Source of the DNA: an uncultured Prevotella sp.
GTDB lineage: Bacteria > Bacteroidota > Bacteroidia > Bacteroidales > Bacteroidaceae
Length of the DNA: 48,118 bases
Reading direction: 5' to 3'
NCBI GenBank assembly: GCA_905233425.1
Contig: CAJOEC010000088.1
Span: forward strand, 1-48,118
Below the pieces are notes generated by a model. It ran no database searches. It was given only the letters and a program-made list of their open reading frames with translations, and was not told the DNA's origin. Made by a program: the position numbers and the translations under genes. Below, piece after piece: positions 35,113 to 41,800 of this stretch (positions are counted from its first letter, which is position 1; each line of letters opens with the position of its first letter).

Positions 35113-35137
35113 AGCCAGTCCGCCCCGTTTTTTCGCC

Positions 35138-36460
35138 CTATTCTCCGCTGGGGTTCTTTGCCAGCACCACTTTAATGCGCGAGAGGCGGTGGCCGTCGAT
35201 ACCTACGATCTCGAACTTGAAGCCCTTGCACTCAATAGTCTCGTGCAGCCGGGGGAAGTCCTCCTTCAGCTCGAGCAGCAGACCGGCCAGAGTGTCGGCG
35301 TCGCCCTGAACATCGTCGAAAAGCTCGTCGTCGAGGTCGAGAATCTTGTAGAAGTCTGACAGCAGAGTCTTCCCTTCGAAGACATAGGTATTGGCATTCA
35401 CGCGCACGTAGGTCTTCTCCTCCTCGTCGTACTCGTCGTTTATCTCGCCAACGATTTCCTCGAGAATGTCCTCAAGGGTGATGAGTCCGCTGGTGCCGCC
35501 GAACTCGTCGACCACTATTGCTATGTGCACCTTGTTGGCCTGGAACTCCCGCAGCAGGTCGTCGATCATCTTCGTCTCGGGCACGAAATACGGCGGGCGA
35601 ATGAGCGACTGCCAGCGGAACGACGCGGGCTTCCCCAAGTGGGGCAGCAAGTCCTTGATGTACAGTATTCCGCGTATGTTGTCAATCGACCCCTGGTAGA
35701 CGGGTATGCGCGAATAGTTGTTCTCCACGATGCAGCGTATTACGTCGGGGAACGTCGAGCGGAAGTCGAGGTCGACAATGTCCTGACGGCTGGTCATCAC
35801 CTCCTTTGCCGTCTCGTCGCCGAAGCGCACGATCCCCTCGAGCATGTTCTGCTCGTCTTTCAGCTCTTCCTTGTCGGTGAGTTCGAGGGCCTGTTCCAGG
35901 TCGTCGACGCTGAGCACGCGGTTCTCCTTCTGCACCACCCGCTCTGCCAATGCCCCTGTGCTAATGAGCACAGCCGACAGGGGGCGGAACACACGGCTCA
36001 GGAACGTGATGGGCGCGGCGAAGGCGCGGCACACGCGCAGGGCGTGCTGGCCGCAATAGACCTTGGGCACTATCTCGCCGAAGAGCAGCAGCAGGAATGT
36101 GAGCAGCACGGTAATGACGACAAACTCGAGCCACTTGGAATGGCCGAAGTCTATCCAGCTGGCAAAGAAATAGTTGCACAGCATGATGATGGTCACATTG
36201 ACCAGGTTGTTGGTTATAAGGATGGTGGCCAGCGTGCGCTCCGACTGCTGCCTCAGGGCGATGATTTTCCCGTCGGCATCGTTCTTGTCTTCGTCGAGGT
36301 CGTTGAGGTCGTTGGGCGAGAGCGAGAAGAATGCAATCTCCGACCCGGATGCGAACCCCGACGCAAAAAGCAACACAAAGGCCAGCAGCGCAGAGAATAT
36401 CTCTCCGAACCCCAAGGGGTTGAGATGCACTTCGCTGAACAGTTGTTGGAGATAGTCCAT
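35138..36460 (-). CDS. gldE: Gliding-motility-associated CNNM/CBS membrane protein
   Basis: 440 residues. An N-terminal DUF21 (CNNM) domain with three to four membrane segments (FSALLAFVLLFASGFASGSEIAF, then LATILITNNLVNVTIIML and FVVITVLLTFLLLLFGEIVPK) is followed by a CBS pair (EVMTSRQDIVDLDF...YSRIPVYQGSIDNIRGILYIKDLL) and a C-terminal CorC/HlyC transporter-associated domain. In Bacteroidota the homologue next to ssb is named GldE; members act in ion transport or support gliding/type IX secretion. The usual ssb neighbour is here, but a ~225-bp element separates them, ending 10 nt before the start codon. Confidence 0.9.
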   Translation of the reverse strand: MDYLQQLFSEVHLNPLGFGEIFSALLAFVLLFASGFASGSEIAFFSLSPNDLNDLDEDKNDADGKIIALRQQSERTLATILITNNLVNVTIIMLCNYFFASWIDFGHSKWLEFVVITVLLTFLLLLFGEIVPKVYCGQHALRVCRAFAAPITFLSRVFRPLSAVLISTGALAERVVQKENRVLSVDDLEQALELTDKEELKDEQNMLEGIVRFGDETAKEVMTSRQDIVDLDFRSTFPDVIRCIVENNYSRIPVYQGSIDNIRGILYIKDLLPHLGKPASFRWQSLIRPPYFVPETKMIDDLLREFQANKVHIAIVVDEFGGTSGLITLEDILEEIVGEINDEYDEEEKTYVRVNANTYVFEGKTLLSDFYKILDLDDELFDDVQGDADTLAGLLLELKEDFPRLHETIECKGFKFEIVGIDGHRLSRIKVVLAKNPSGE

Positions 36461-36470
36461 TAATCTATTT

Positions 36471-36695
36471 ATTCAGGTTCCGCAAGTTCTATTTTACCAC
36501 AGATTACGCAGATTGCACAGATTTTTGCAGTTCATTGTTGTTGCTATTTCACAGATTTCATCTTGATTTCACAGATTAGCTGCGCCATCTGGAATCTGTG
36601 TAATTCATATAGAATCGCGGCTTGGCCGCTGAAATCGAAAGAAAATCCGTGTATTCTGTGTAATCTGTGGTCGTTTTTCATACTTGCGGAAGTTG
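36471..36695. mobile_element. CACAGATT-type inverted-repeat element between ssb and gldE
   Basis: The ends are inverted: CAGGTTCCGCAAGT (from 36474) and ACTTGCGGAAGTTG (to 36695), 12 of 14 bp paired, and further in ACCACAGATTAC / GTAATCTGTGGT. AATCTATTT occurs directly outside on both sides (36462-36470 and 36696-36704), as a 9-bp target duplication would. The interior has repeated CACAGATT and a GCGGCTTGGCCGC palindrome. No coding frame. Confidence 0.7.
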
Positions 36696-36721
36696 AATCT
36701 ATTTTCGGGAGTTAATGGAAG

Positions 36722-37072
36722 TTAGCGGGGATTGTCGGCCGTAGGTTTCGGCGAGAGCATCTCCATGTTGTCGGCCCAGATCTCTGTGGCATACTGGCGC
36801 TGCCCTTTCTTGTCGTCGTAGGCAGTATAGCGCAGACGACCCTCAATGTATAGTTTGTCGCCCTTGTGCACATACCGCTCCACAATCTCGGCCAGCCTGC
36901 GCCACAATATGATGTTATGCCAGTCGGTATGGTCGGGCACCTGCGTGCCGTTCTGCAGCGTGTACCCCTTCTCGGTGGTGGCAAAACGGAAACGGGCCAC
37001 GGCCACGCCCTGGTCGACATAGCGCACCTCGGGATCGGTGCCCACATTGCCTATAAGCATCACCTTGTTCAT
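36722..37072 (-). CDS. ssb: Single-stranded DNA-binding protein
   Basis: OB-fold protein that coats single-stranded DNA. MNKVMLIGNVGTDPEVRYV, VARFRFATTEK, DWHNIILWRRLAEIVERYVHKGDKLYIEGRL are the classic stretches. At 116 residues it is short and ends PTADNPR, without the acidic DDIPF-type tip that binds partner proteins in longer SSBs. It lies upstream of gldE on the same strand, as often in Bacteroidota. Confidence 0.95.
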   Translation of the reverse strand: MNKVMLIGNVGTDPEVRYVDQGVAVARFRFATTEKGYTLQNGTQVPDHTDWHNIILWRRLAEIVERYVHKGDKLYIEGRLRYTAYDDKKGQRQYATEIWADNMEMLSPKPTADNPR

Positions 37073-37121
37073 ATTTCCAAGTTCACAGAGTTCACGGAGC
37101 AGACAGAGGTCACAATGCGGC

Positions 37122-37670
37122 TCACTTTGCCCTTCCCAAGAACCGGTAGTTGAAGTTCTTGCCTTTGGGCGAGGGGAACTGGCTGCGGTCGTCGACGCGC
37201 TGGCGCAGATGGTCGACTATGCGGTTGTAGCAGTCCATGGCCGAGCTGGCCTTCACGTTAGCCACAAATGGTGTGCTGAGATACTTGTACTTTCCCGTTG
37301 TGGGGTCAAGCCTGACACGCTTGAACTCCATCGACCCTTCGTACCAACCTTCACGCGGTTCGTTGAGTTTCAGCATGACAGTCGACACGGAATTGTCCTT
37401 GGCCTCGGCATTGGCGTTGTTGCCGGTGTCCTTGCGCCGTTCCTTGAACTCCTGCATGGTTGACGCCACGGTCTTTATAATAATAAAGTACACACGCGAG
37501 CGAATCTTATATCTCTTAGGATAGAGCACGCTGCTGGCGGCATATTCGCGAATGTCGGCCTCGAGAGCCGGGTCCATGTTTATCTCACTGATACTTCTCA
37601 AAAAGTCAATGGCAGCGTCGGCGCTCTTTACGAGCGTCTCGTTGTCAAAATATCTAAGATATAAGTTCAT
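37122..37670 (-). CDS. Conserved hypothetical protein
   Basis: 182 residues, MNLYLRYFDNETLVKSADAA, no signal peptide and no membrane segment. The middle has KRYKIRSRVYFIIIKT and a low-complexity linker (DTGNNANAEAKDNS), and the end FNYRFLGRAK is basic. I do not recognise a characterised domain; the sequence looks like a Bacteroidales-specific soluble protein. It is 49 nt upstream of ssb on the same strand and 40 nt downstream of the tRNA cluster, so it may be co-transcribed with ssb. Confidence 0.75.
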   Translation of the reverse strand: MNLYLRYFDNETLVKSADAAIDFLRSISEINMDPALEADIREYAASSVLYPKRYKIRSRVYFIIIKTVASTMQEFKERRKDTGNNANAEAKDNSVSTVMLKLNEPREGWYEGSMEFKRVRLDPTTGKYKYLSTPFVANVKASSAMDCYNRIVDHLRQRVDDRSQFPSPKGKNFNYRFLGRAK

Positions 37671-37710
37671 CAGATTGTTTTTATGTTTTCCTTACAAGCA
37701 TAAAAAAAAG

Positions 37711-37783
<73 letters not shown>

Positions 37784-37815
37784 AACTTTTCAAACATCGT
37801 GAGAGAAATAAAGCG

Positions 37816-37899
37816 TGAAGAGGAGGAGACTCGAACTCCCACGTCGCAATTGACACTACCCCCTCAAAGTAGCGCGTCTACCAATTCCGCCACCTCTCC
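37816..37899 (-). tRNA. tRNA-Leu (anticodon GAG)
   Basis: Class II tRNA with a long variable arm. Acceptor GGAGAGG/CCTCTTC, anticodon stem CTACT/GGTAG with loop TTGAGGG. Confidence 0.95.
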
Positions 37900-37945
37900 A
37901 ACATGCTTTTCAAACTGTCTTCTTTGACATGTTGAATAAAAAGAG

Positions 37946-38027
37946 TGCCCAGAACAGGACTCGAACCTGCACGCCTCGCGGCACACGCACCTGAAACGTG
38001 CGCGTCTACCAATTCCGCCACCTGGGC
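37946..38027 (-). tRNA. tRNA-Leu (anticodon CAG)
   Basis: Class II tRNA. Acceptor GCCCAGG/TCTGGGC, anticodon stem CACGT/GCGTG with loop TTCAGGT, variable arm TGCCGCGAGGCG. Confidence 0.95.
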
Positions 38028-38076
38028 TTTTTACGAAAGAGGCCACCCTCAATCGCTCCTTTTGTTCAATAAGTTG

Positions 38077-38149
<73 letters not shown>

Positions 38150-38193
38150 CTGTCAAAAACCTCTTGCGAGGACATCTCTCTCGATTGCGGGTG

Positions 38194-38224
38194 CAAAGGT
38201 AAGACTTTTTCCCGAACCGACAAA
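38194..38224 (-). promoter_or_regulatory. Promoter of the tRNA operon
   Basis: On the - strand TTTG (38221-38224), 19-nt spacer, TACCTTTG (38194-38201). Confidence 0.82.
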
Positions 38225-38449
38225 ATTTTTCAACATTTTTTTGCAAATAAAATTGATTTGCGGTCACAAACAGTGCAAGGGACACATAATATAATAATGT
38301 GAAAGCATGACAATGGCCACAAATCAGGCAGATGCACGGAGCAATCCACGGATGGAACTGACAGACACGCGGGGCTGGCCTAATCAGGGGGTCGGAGGAC
38401 TCAAAAAGTTCGCGCCGGGCGAACTGTCAGTTCGCGCCGTCCGAACTCA

Positions 38450-38625
38450 GAGTTCGCCCGGCGCGAACTCCAAGGCCTCCCGGAGCCGTTTCGACAGCGC
38501 CGCCACCCTCTGTAGGGACGCGACGTGTCGCGTCCGAAAAATGCGACGTGTCGCGTCCGAAAAATGCTACGTGTCGCGTCTGAAAAAAACGACCACAGAT
38601 TTCACAGATTTCTCGGATTTGTTGC
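38450..38625. repeat. Composite repeat unit, copy 1, with three palindromes
   Basis: It starts GAGTTCGCCCGGCGCGAACT, passes a 92-bp stretch identical to 38840-38931, and holds three tandem palindromes GACGTGTCGCGTC in 23-nt steps (the last two diverged). It ends in CACAGATT sequence up to GGATTTGTTGC. Relative to copy 2 it is longer by 46 bp, exactly two 23-nt units. The whole stretch 38225-39311 has no gene that I can support. Confidence 0.88.
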
Positions 38626-38684
38626 CTATTACAGCGGCTAAAGCCGCGATTAGCTGCGCGAAATTATTGGTGTCCGCTAAAACG

Positions 38685-38817
38685 GCCTGAAAGGCCAATA
38701 GACAATAGCCCAGGGCAACGCCCTGGGTACAGGGGGCGCCGCCACCGCCCTGCAAGGGCAAAAGAATTACACGGAGGCGCCGCCTCCTATTATTTCTTTT
38801 GCCCTTGCAGGGCGAAA
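38685..38817. repeat. Dispersed palindrome-rich element, copy X2
   Basis: CGGCCTGAAAGGCC, then GCCCAGGGCAACGCCCTGGG, GCCCTGCAAGGGC and GCCCTTGCAGGGC, as in X1 and X3 but shortened at its 3' end. Confidence 0.8.
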
Positions 38818-38839
38818 CCTCACTGTCATTTTTACCTTG

Positions 38840-38969
38840 GAGTTCGCCCGGCGCGAACTCCAAGGCCTCCCGGAGCCGTTTCGACAGCGCCGCCACCCTC
38901 TGTAGGGACGCGACGTGTCGCGTCCGAAAAAAACGACCACAGATTTCACAGATTTCTCGGATTTGTTGC
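38840..38969. repeat. Composite repeat unit, copy 2, with one palindrome
   Basis: Identical to copy 1 through 92 bp, with a single GGGACGCGACGTGTCGCGTCC-type palindrome (core 38907-38926), then the same CACAGATT tail up to GGATTTGTTGC, where the MITE-like element starts. Confidence 0.88.
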
Positions 38970-38972
38970 ATA

Positions 38973-39250
38973 ATGATTATCCGCAAAGAAGTGCAACTGA
39001 CGCTGAAAGCGTCACCGCTCAATATCCGTAGGTCGGAACGACCTGCGGATAGTAGAGAAGGGATATAAAAGCACCCCGAAGGGTGTGCCCCAACAGCGGC
39101 GATGGGAGGGGCACCCGTGAGCACGGGCGACCCCTTTAGGGTCGATGTTACCCATAGATCTGCTATCCGGGGGTGCTCGCTACGCTCGCACCCTCGGTTA
39201 TTGAGAGGAGACGCCTTCAGCGTCTTAGTCACCTGATTGCGGATAATCAT
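38973..39250. mobile_element. MITE-like element, copy 2 (278 bp)
   Basis: Perfect 14-bp inverted ends, ATGATTATCCGCAA (38973-38986) and TTGCGGATAATCAT (39237-39250). A perfect 9-bp duplication TGTTGCATA flanks it (38964-38972 and 39251-39259). The core is a series of palindromes, for example GACGCTGAAAGCGTC and CACCCCGAAGGGTGTG, with no coding frame. The ends match copy 1 at 13419-13575; the cores differ. Confidence 0.92.
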
Positions 39251-39311
39251 TGTTGCATATTACAGCGGCTAAGCCGCGATTATGTTGGATTTCACAGAAT
39301 ACAACGCACAC

Positions 39312-39407
39312 AAATGAGGGCTGGCGACTGCCAGCCCTCAACCAACACAAAAACTAAACTAGACTTAACTAATGCTTTCCCCAGATTTTCACAAATCCCG
39401 GCCAAGC
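39312..39407 (-). ncRNA. Candidate small RNA (~95 nt)
   Basis: Its own promoter is complete (39413-39444, - strand). The transcript would end in the perfect 10-bp hairpin GAGGGCTGGC/GCCAGCCCTC (- strand, 39336-39313), with an internal GATTT/AAATC stem. No ATG lies on the - strand in this stretch. The T-run after the hairpin is poor (ATTTGTG), so the 3' end is uncertain. No known family is recognised. Confidence 0.4.
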
Positions 39408-39412
39408 GGGTG

Positions 39413-39444
39413 CAAAGGTAAGAAAAAAAAACATAGGGTGCAAA
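39413..39444 (-). promoter_or_regulatory. Promoter of the candidate small RNA at 39.3 kb
   Basis: On the - strand TTTG (39441-39444), 20-nt spacer, TACCTTTG (39413-39420). No gene follows on this strand for more than 1 kb. Confidence 0.65.
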
Positions 39445-39522
39445 TGTTTTTACAATATTTGACATTTGTTTTGTCATATCGTCACAGAAAAGCTAATAAA
39501 AGGAATAAAAAATGTAAAATAT

Positions 39523-39553
39523 TTTGTCATTTGGGGAAAAATGAGTATTTTTG
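39523..39553 (+). promoter_or_regulatory. Promoter of the ROK-family gene
   Basis: TTTG (39523-39526), 19-nt spacer, TATTTTTG (39546-39553), 21 nt before the ATG at 39575. Confidence 0.8.
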
Positions 39554-39574
39554 CCAACTCTAAAAACAACGACC

Positions 39575-40555
39575 ATGATTCAAAGCACTATCAAGACACG
39601 AGTGGTTGGCATCGACATCAGCATCGAGCAGACCGTCTACGCCGTTGTCGACATGCGCGGCAAGATTATCGCCAGAGACCAATTTGCGACAACCGACTTT
39701 CCCACGGTGAACGATTTTGTCACCTACCTTAGCGACAATGTGATAGCTTTTCTCGAAGCCCACGGCGGCTACGAGAACATACGCTCGGTAGGCGTGAGCG
39801 CCCCAAGCGGCAATTTCCTCACTGGCTGCATCGAGCACTCGCCCAACCTGCCGTGGAAAGGCAAAATACCGATGTCGGTGATGCTGCGCGACCGGCTCGG
39901 CCTGGCAGTGGCCGTGGGAAACGACGCCCACGTGCGCGCATTGGGCGAGCACGTCTACGGCAGCGCCCACGGCATGAAGGACTTCATCGTGGTGAATCTG
40001 GGTCACGGCGTGGGCAGCTGCATCTTCTGCAACGGCCAGGCATACCTTGGCGCCGAGGGCTTCGCCGGCGAGATTGGCCACAGCTGCGTGGAGCACGACG
40101 GCCGGCTCTGCGGATGCGGCAACAAAGGATGTCTCGAGGCATACGTCGGGGCAAAAGGCATCGTGCGCACAGCACTTGAGATAATCGAAAAGGAGAACCG
40201 CCCGTCGCCAATGAAAGACGAGCCACACCTGACACCACTGAAGGTCTACGAATACTGCGAGAAAGGCGACGAGGTGGCCATCGAGACATTCCAACGCTCG
40301 GGCAGAAGGCTCGGAGTGGCGCTGGCAAACTACGCATCGGTGTTCAACCCCGAAGCCATCATACTGGCAGGAGGAGTGGCACACGCCGGAAAATGGATCA
40401 TCGACCCGACAATAGAGTCGTTCGAGGAACACGTGTTCCACAACATGCGGGGCAAAGTGAAGATTCTAACATCGGCACTCGACGAGGTGGAACGCGACGT
40501 GCTTGGAGCGGCAGCCTTAGCCTGGGACGTGAAGGAGTATTCGCTTTTCGTATAG
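39575..40555 (+). CDS. ROK-family protein (sugar kinase type)
   Basis: 326 residues. The N-terminal phosphate loop is VVGIDISIEQTVYAVVD and the second half has GVGSCIFCNGQAYLGAEGFAGEIGH and the zinc-binding CGCGNKGCLEAY of ROK proteins. There is no N-terminal helix-turn-helix, so it is of the kinase rather than repressor type; glucose, N-acetylglucosamine or a related sugar could be the substrate. The start at 39575 follows the promoter; a TTG at 39551 falls in the -7 box. A lipoprotein gene follows after 5 nt, which suggests an operon. Confidence 0.9.
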   Translation: MIQSTIKTRVVGIDISIEQTVYAVVDMRGKIIARDQFATTDFPTVNDFVTYLSDNVIAFLEAHGGYENIRSVGVSAPSGNFLTGCIEHSPNLPWKGKIPMSVMLRDRLGLAVAVGNDAHVRALGEHVYGSAHGMKDFIVVNLGHGVGSCIFCNGQAYLGAEGFAGEIGHSCVEHDGRLCGCGNKGCLEAYVGAKGIVRTALEIIEKENRPSPMKDEPHLTPLKVYEYCEKGDEVAIETFQRSGRRLGVALANYASVFNPEAIILAGGVAHAGKWIIDPTIESFEEHVFHNMRGKVKILTSALDEVERDVLGAAALAWDVKEYSLFV

Positions 40556-40560
40556 TCTGT

Positions 40561-41478
40561 ATGCTGAGGAAAACAATAGTAGCCATTGCCACGCTGACAG
40601 CCGCATTGGGCTGTGGCAGCAGTGGCGACGGCAGCAACCAGGACAGTCAGGAGACAGCAACCGACAGCACGGCACTACGAGTGGCCGTGATGCCAACCAT
40701 CGACTGTATGCCAGTCTTTGTGGCATACCATTCGGGAATATTCGAGAGCGAAAGCCTCAACGTAGCGCTCTGCCGCTTCACCGCCCACATGGACTGCGAC
40801 ACGGCAATGGCAGGAGGCTCGGTCCACGTCATACCCACCGACCTGGTGCGTGCCGAGAGGCTCATAGACCAGGGCACGCCACTGCAATACATCACATCGA
40901 CAACACCCGCATGGCAACTGCTCACCAGCAAGACGGCACGAATAAAGAAACTGCCGCAGATGGACGACAAGATGCTGGCCATGACGCGGTTCTCGGCAAC
41001 AGCAATGATGGCCGACAATCTGGTGGACAGCGCAAAGCTGGCCAAGGAGAGGGTGTTCCGCATTCAGGTGAACGACGTGCTCGTGCGACTAAACATGATG
41101 GAGACAGGCATCATGGACGCCATGCTGCTGCCTGAACCACAGGCAACGGTGGCAAGAAGCATAGGATGCTCGATGCTCTACGACAGCACGGCCGACAGCT
41201 TGGAGATGGGCGCACTGGCCGTCAGCGAGAAAACGATGGCCGACACGCTGCGCCGTCAGCAGGTGGAAGCATTCACCAGGGCATACGACAAGGCGTGCGA
41301 CTCGATAAACACATACGGACTGGCACACTACGCTGACATCATCGCAGGCGAATGCCATGTGACACGCGACATGGCCGACTCGATAGACAAGCAACGCCCC
41401 ATGGCCTTCAGCCATGCCACAAAACCCCGACAAGCGGCCATCGACAAGGCCAAGGCTTGGTTAAAAAAAGTCAGATAA
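40561..41478 (+). CDS. Lipoprotein of the NMT1/THI5-like substrate-binding family
   Basis: 305 residues. The signal peptide ends in a lipobox, LTAALGC, with the cysteine at residue ~18, followed by a serine/glycine-rich linker. The body is like periplasmic-binding proteins of nitrate/sulfonate/thiamine-precursor transporters: VAVMPTIDCMPVFVAYHSGIFE at the start, GGSVHVIPTDLVRAERL, and a C-terminal helical part. No permease or ATPase gene is adjacent, and the ligand is unknown. It is 5 nt from the ROK gene and likely in the same transcript. Confidence 0.82.
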   Translation: MLRKTIVAIATLTAALGCGSSGDGSNQDSQETATDSTALRVAVMPTIDCMPVFVAYHSGIFESESLNVALCRFTAHMDCDTAMAGGSVHVIPTDLVRAERLIDQGTPLQYITSTTPAWQLLTSKTARIKKLPQMDDKMLAMTRFSATAMMADNLVDSAKLAKERVFRIQVNDVLVRLNMMETGIMDAMLLPEPQATVARSIGCSMLYDSTADSLEMGALAVSEKTMADTLRRQQVEAFTRAYDKACDSINTYGLAHYADIIAGECHVTRDMADSIDKQRPMAFSHATKPRQAAIDKAKAWLKKVR

Positions 41479-41500
41479 CTCCCATTAAGTAAAAGTAAAT

Positions 41501-41778
41501 AATAAGTTGGTACAAACAGGTGATTATCGTATGTTTCTGCAGAACGGCCTGAAAGGCCAGCAAGCAGTCAGCCCAGGGCAGCGCCCTGGGTATGATGCCA
41601 GGGTTATCGTCGCCCTGAAAGGGCAAAAGCCTTGGACGGAGGCGATGCCTCCTACTCATTCTTTTGCCCTTGCAGGGCGAGGGCTGTGCACTCATGCCTA
41701 CCCAGGGCGCTGCCCTGGGCTAACTGCTCATTGCCCCTTCGGGGCGTGGTCGAGCACACAAAATTGTACCAAGTTATT
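41501..41778. mobile_element. Inverted-repeat-bounded element carrying copy X3
   Basis: AATAAGTTGGTACAA (41501-41515) and TTGTACCAAGTTATT (41764-41778) are inverted with 14 of 15 bp matching. Inside, 41545-41752 is the palindrome-rich element X3: CGGCCTGAAAGGCC, GCCCAGGGCAGCGCCCTGGG, GCCCTTGCAGGGC, GCCCAGGGCAGCGCCCTGG-type pairs. No target duplication is clear. It ends 22 nt before the TPR gene. Confidence 0.7.
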
Positions 41779-41800
41779 TTTTTATCATCACTAAATCAGC

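Noticed and set aside
38567..39250. 227-codon - strand frame in the repeat region
   Set aside because: It is made of palindromic repeats and the MITE-like element; the translation is not protein-like.
41492..41787. Target duplication around the X3 element
   Set aside because: The 9 bases on each side (AAAGTAAAT and TTTTTTATC) do not match.
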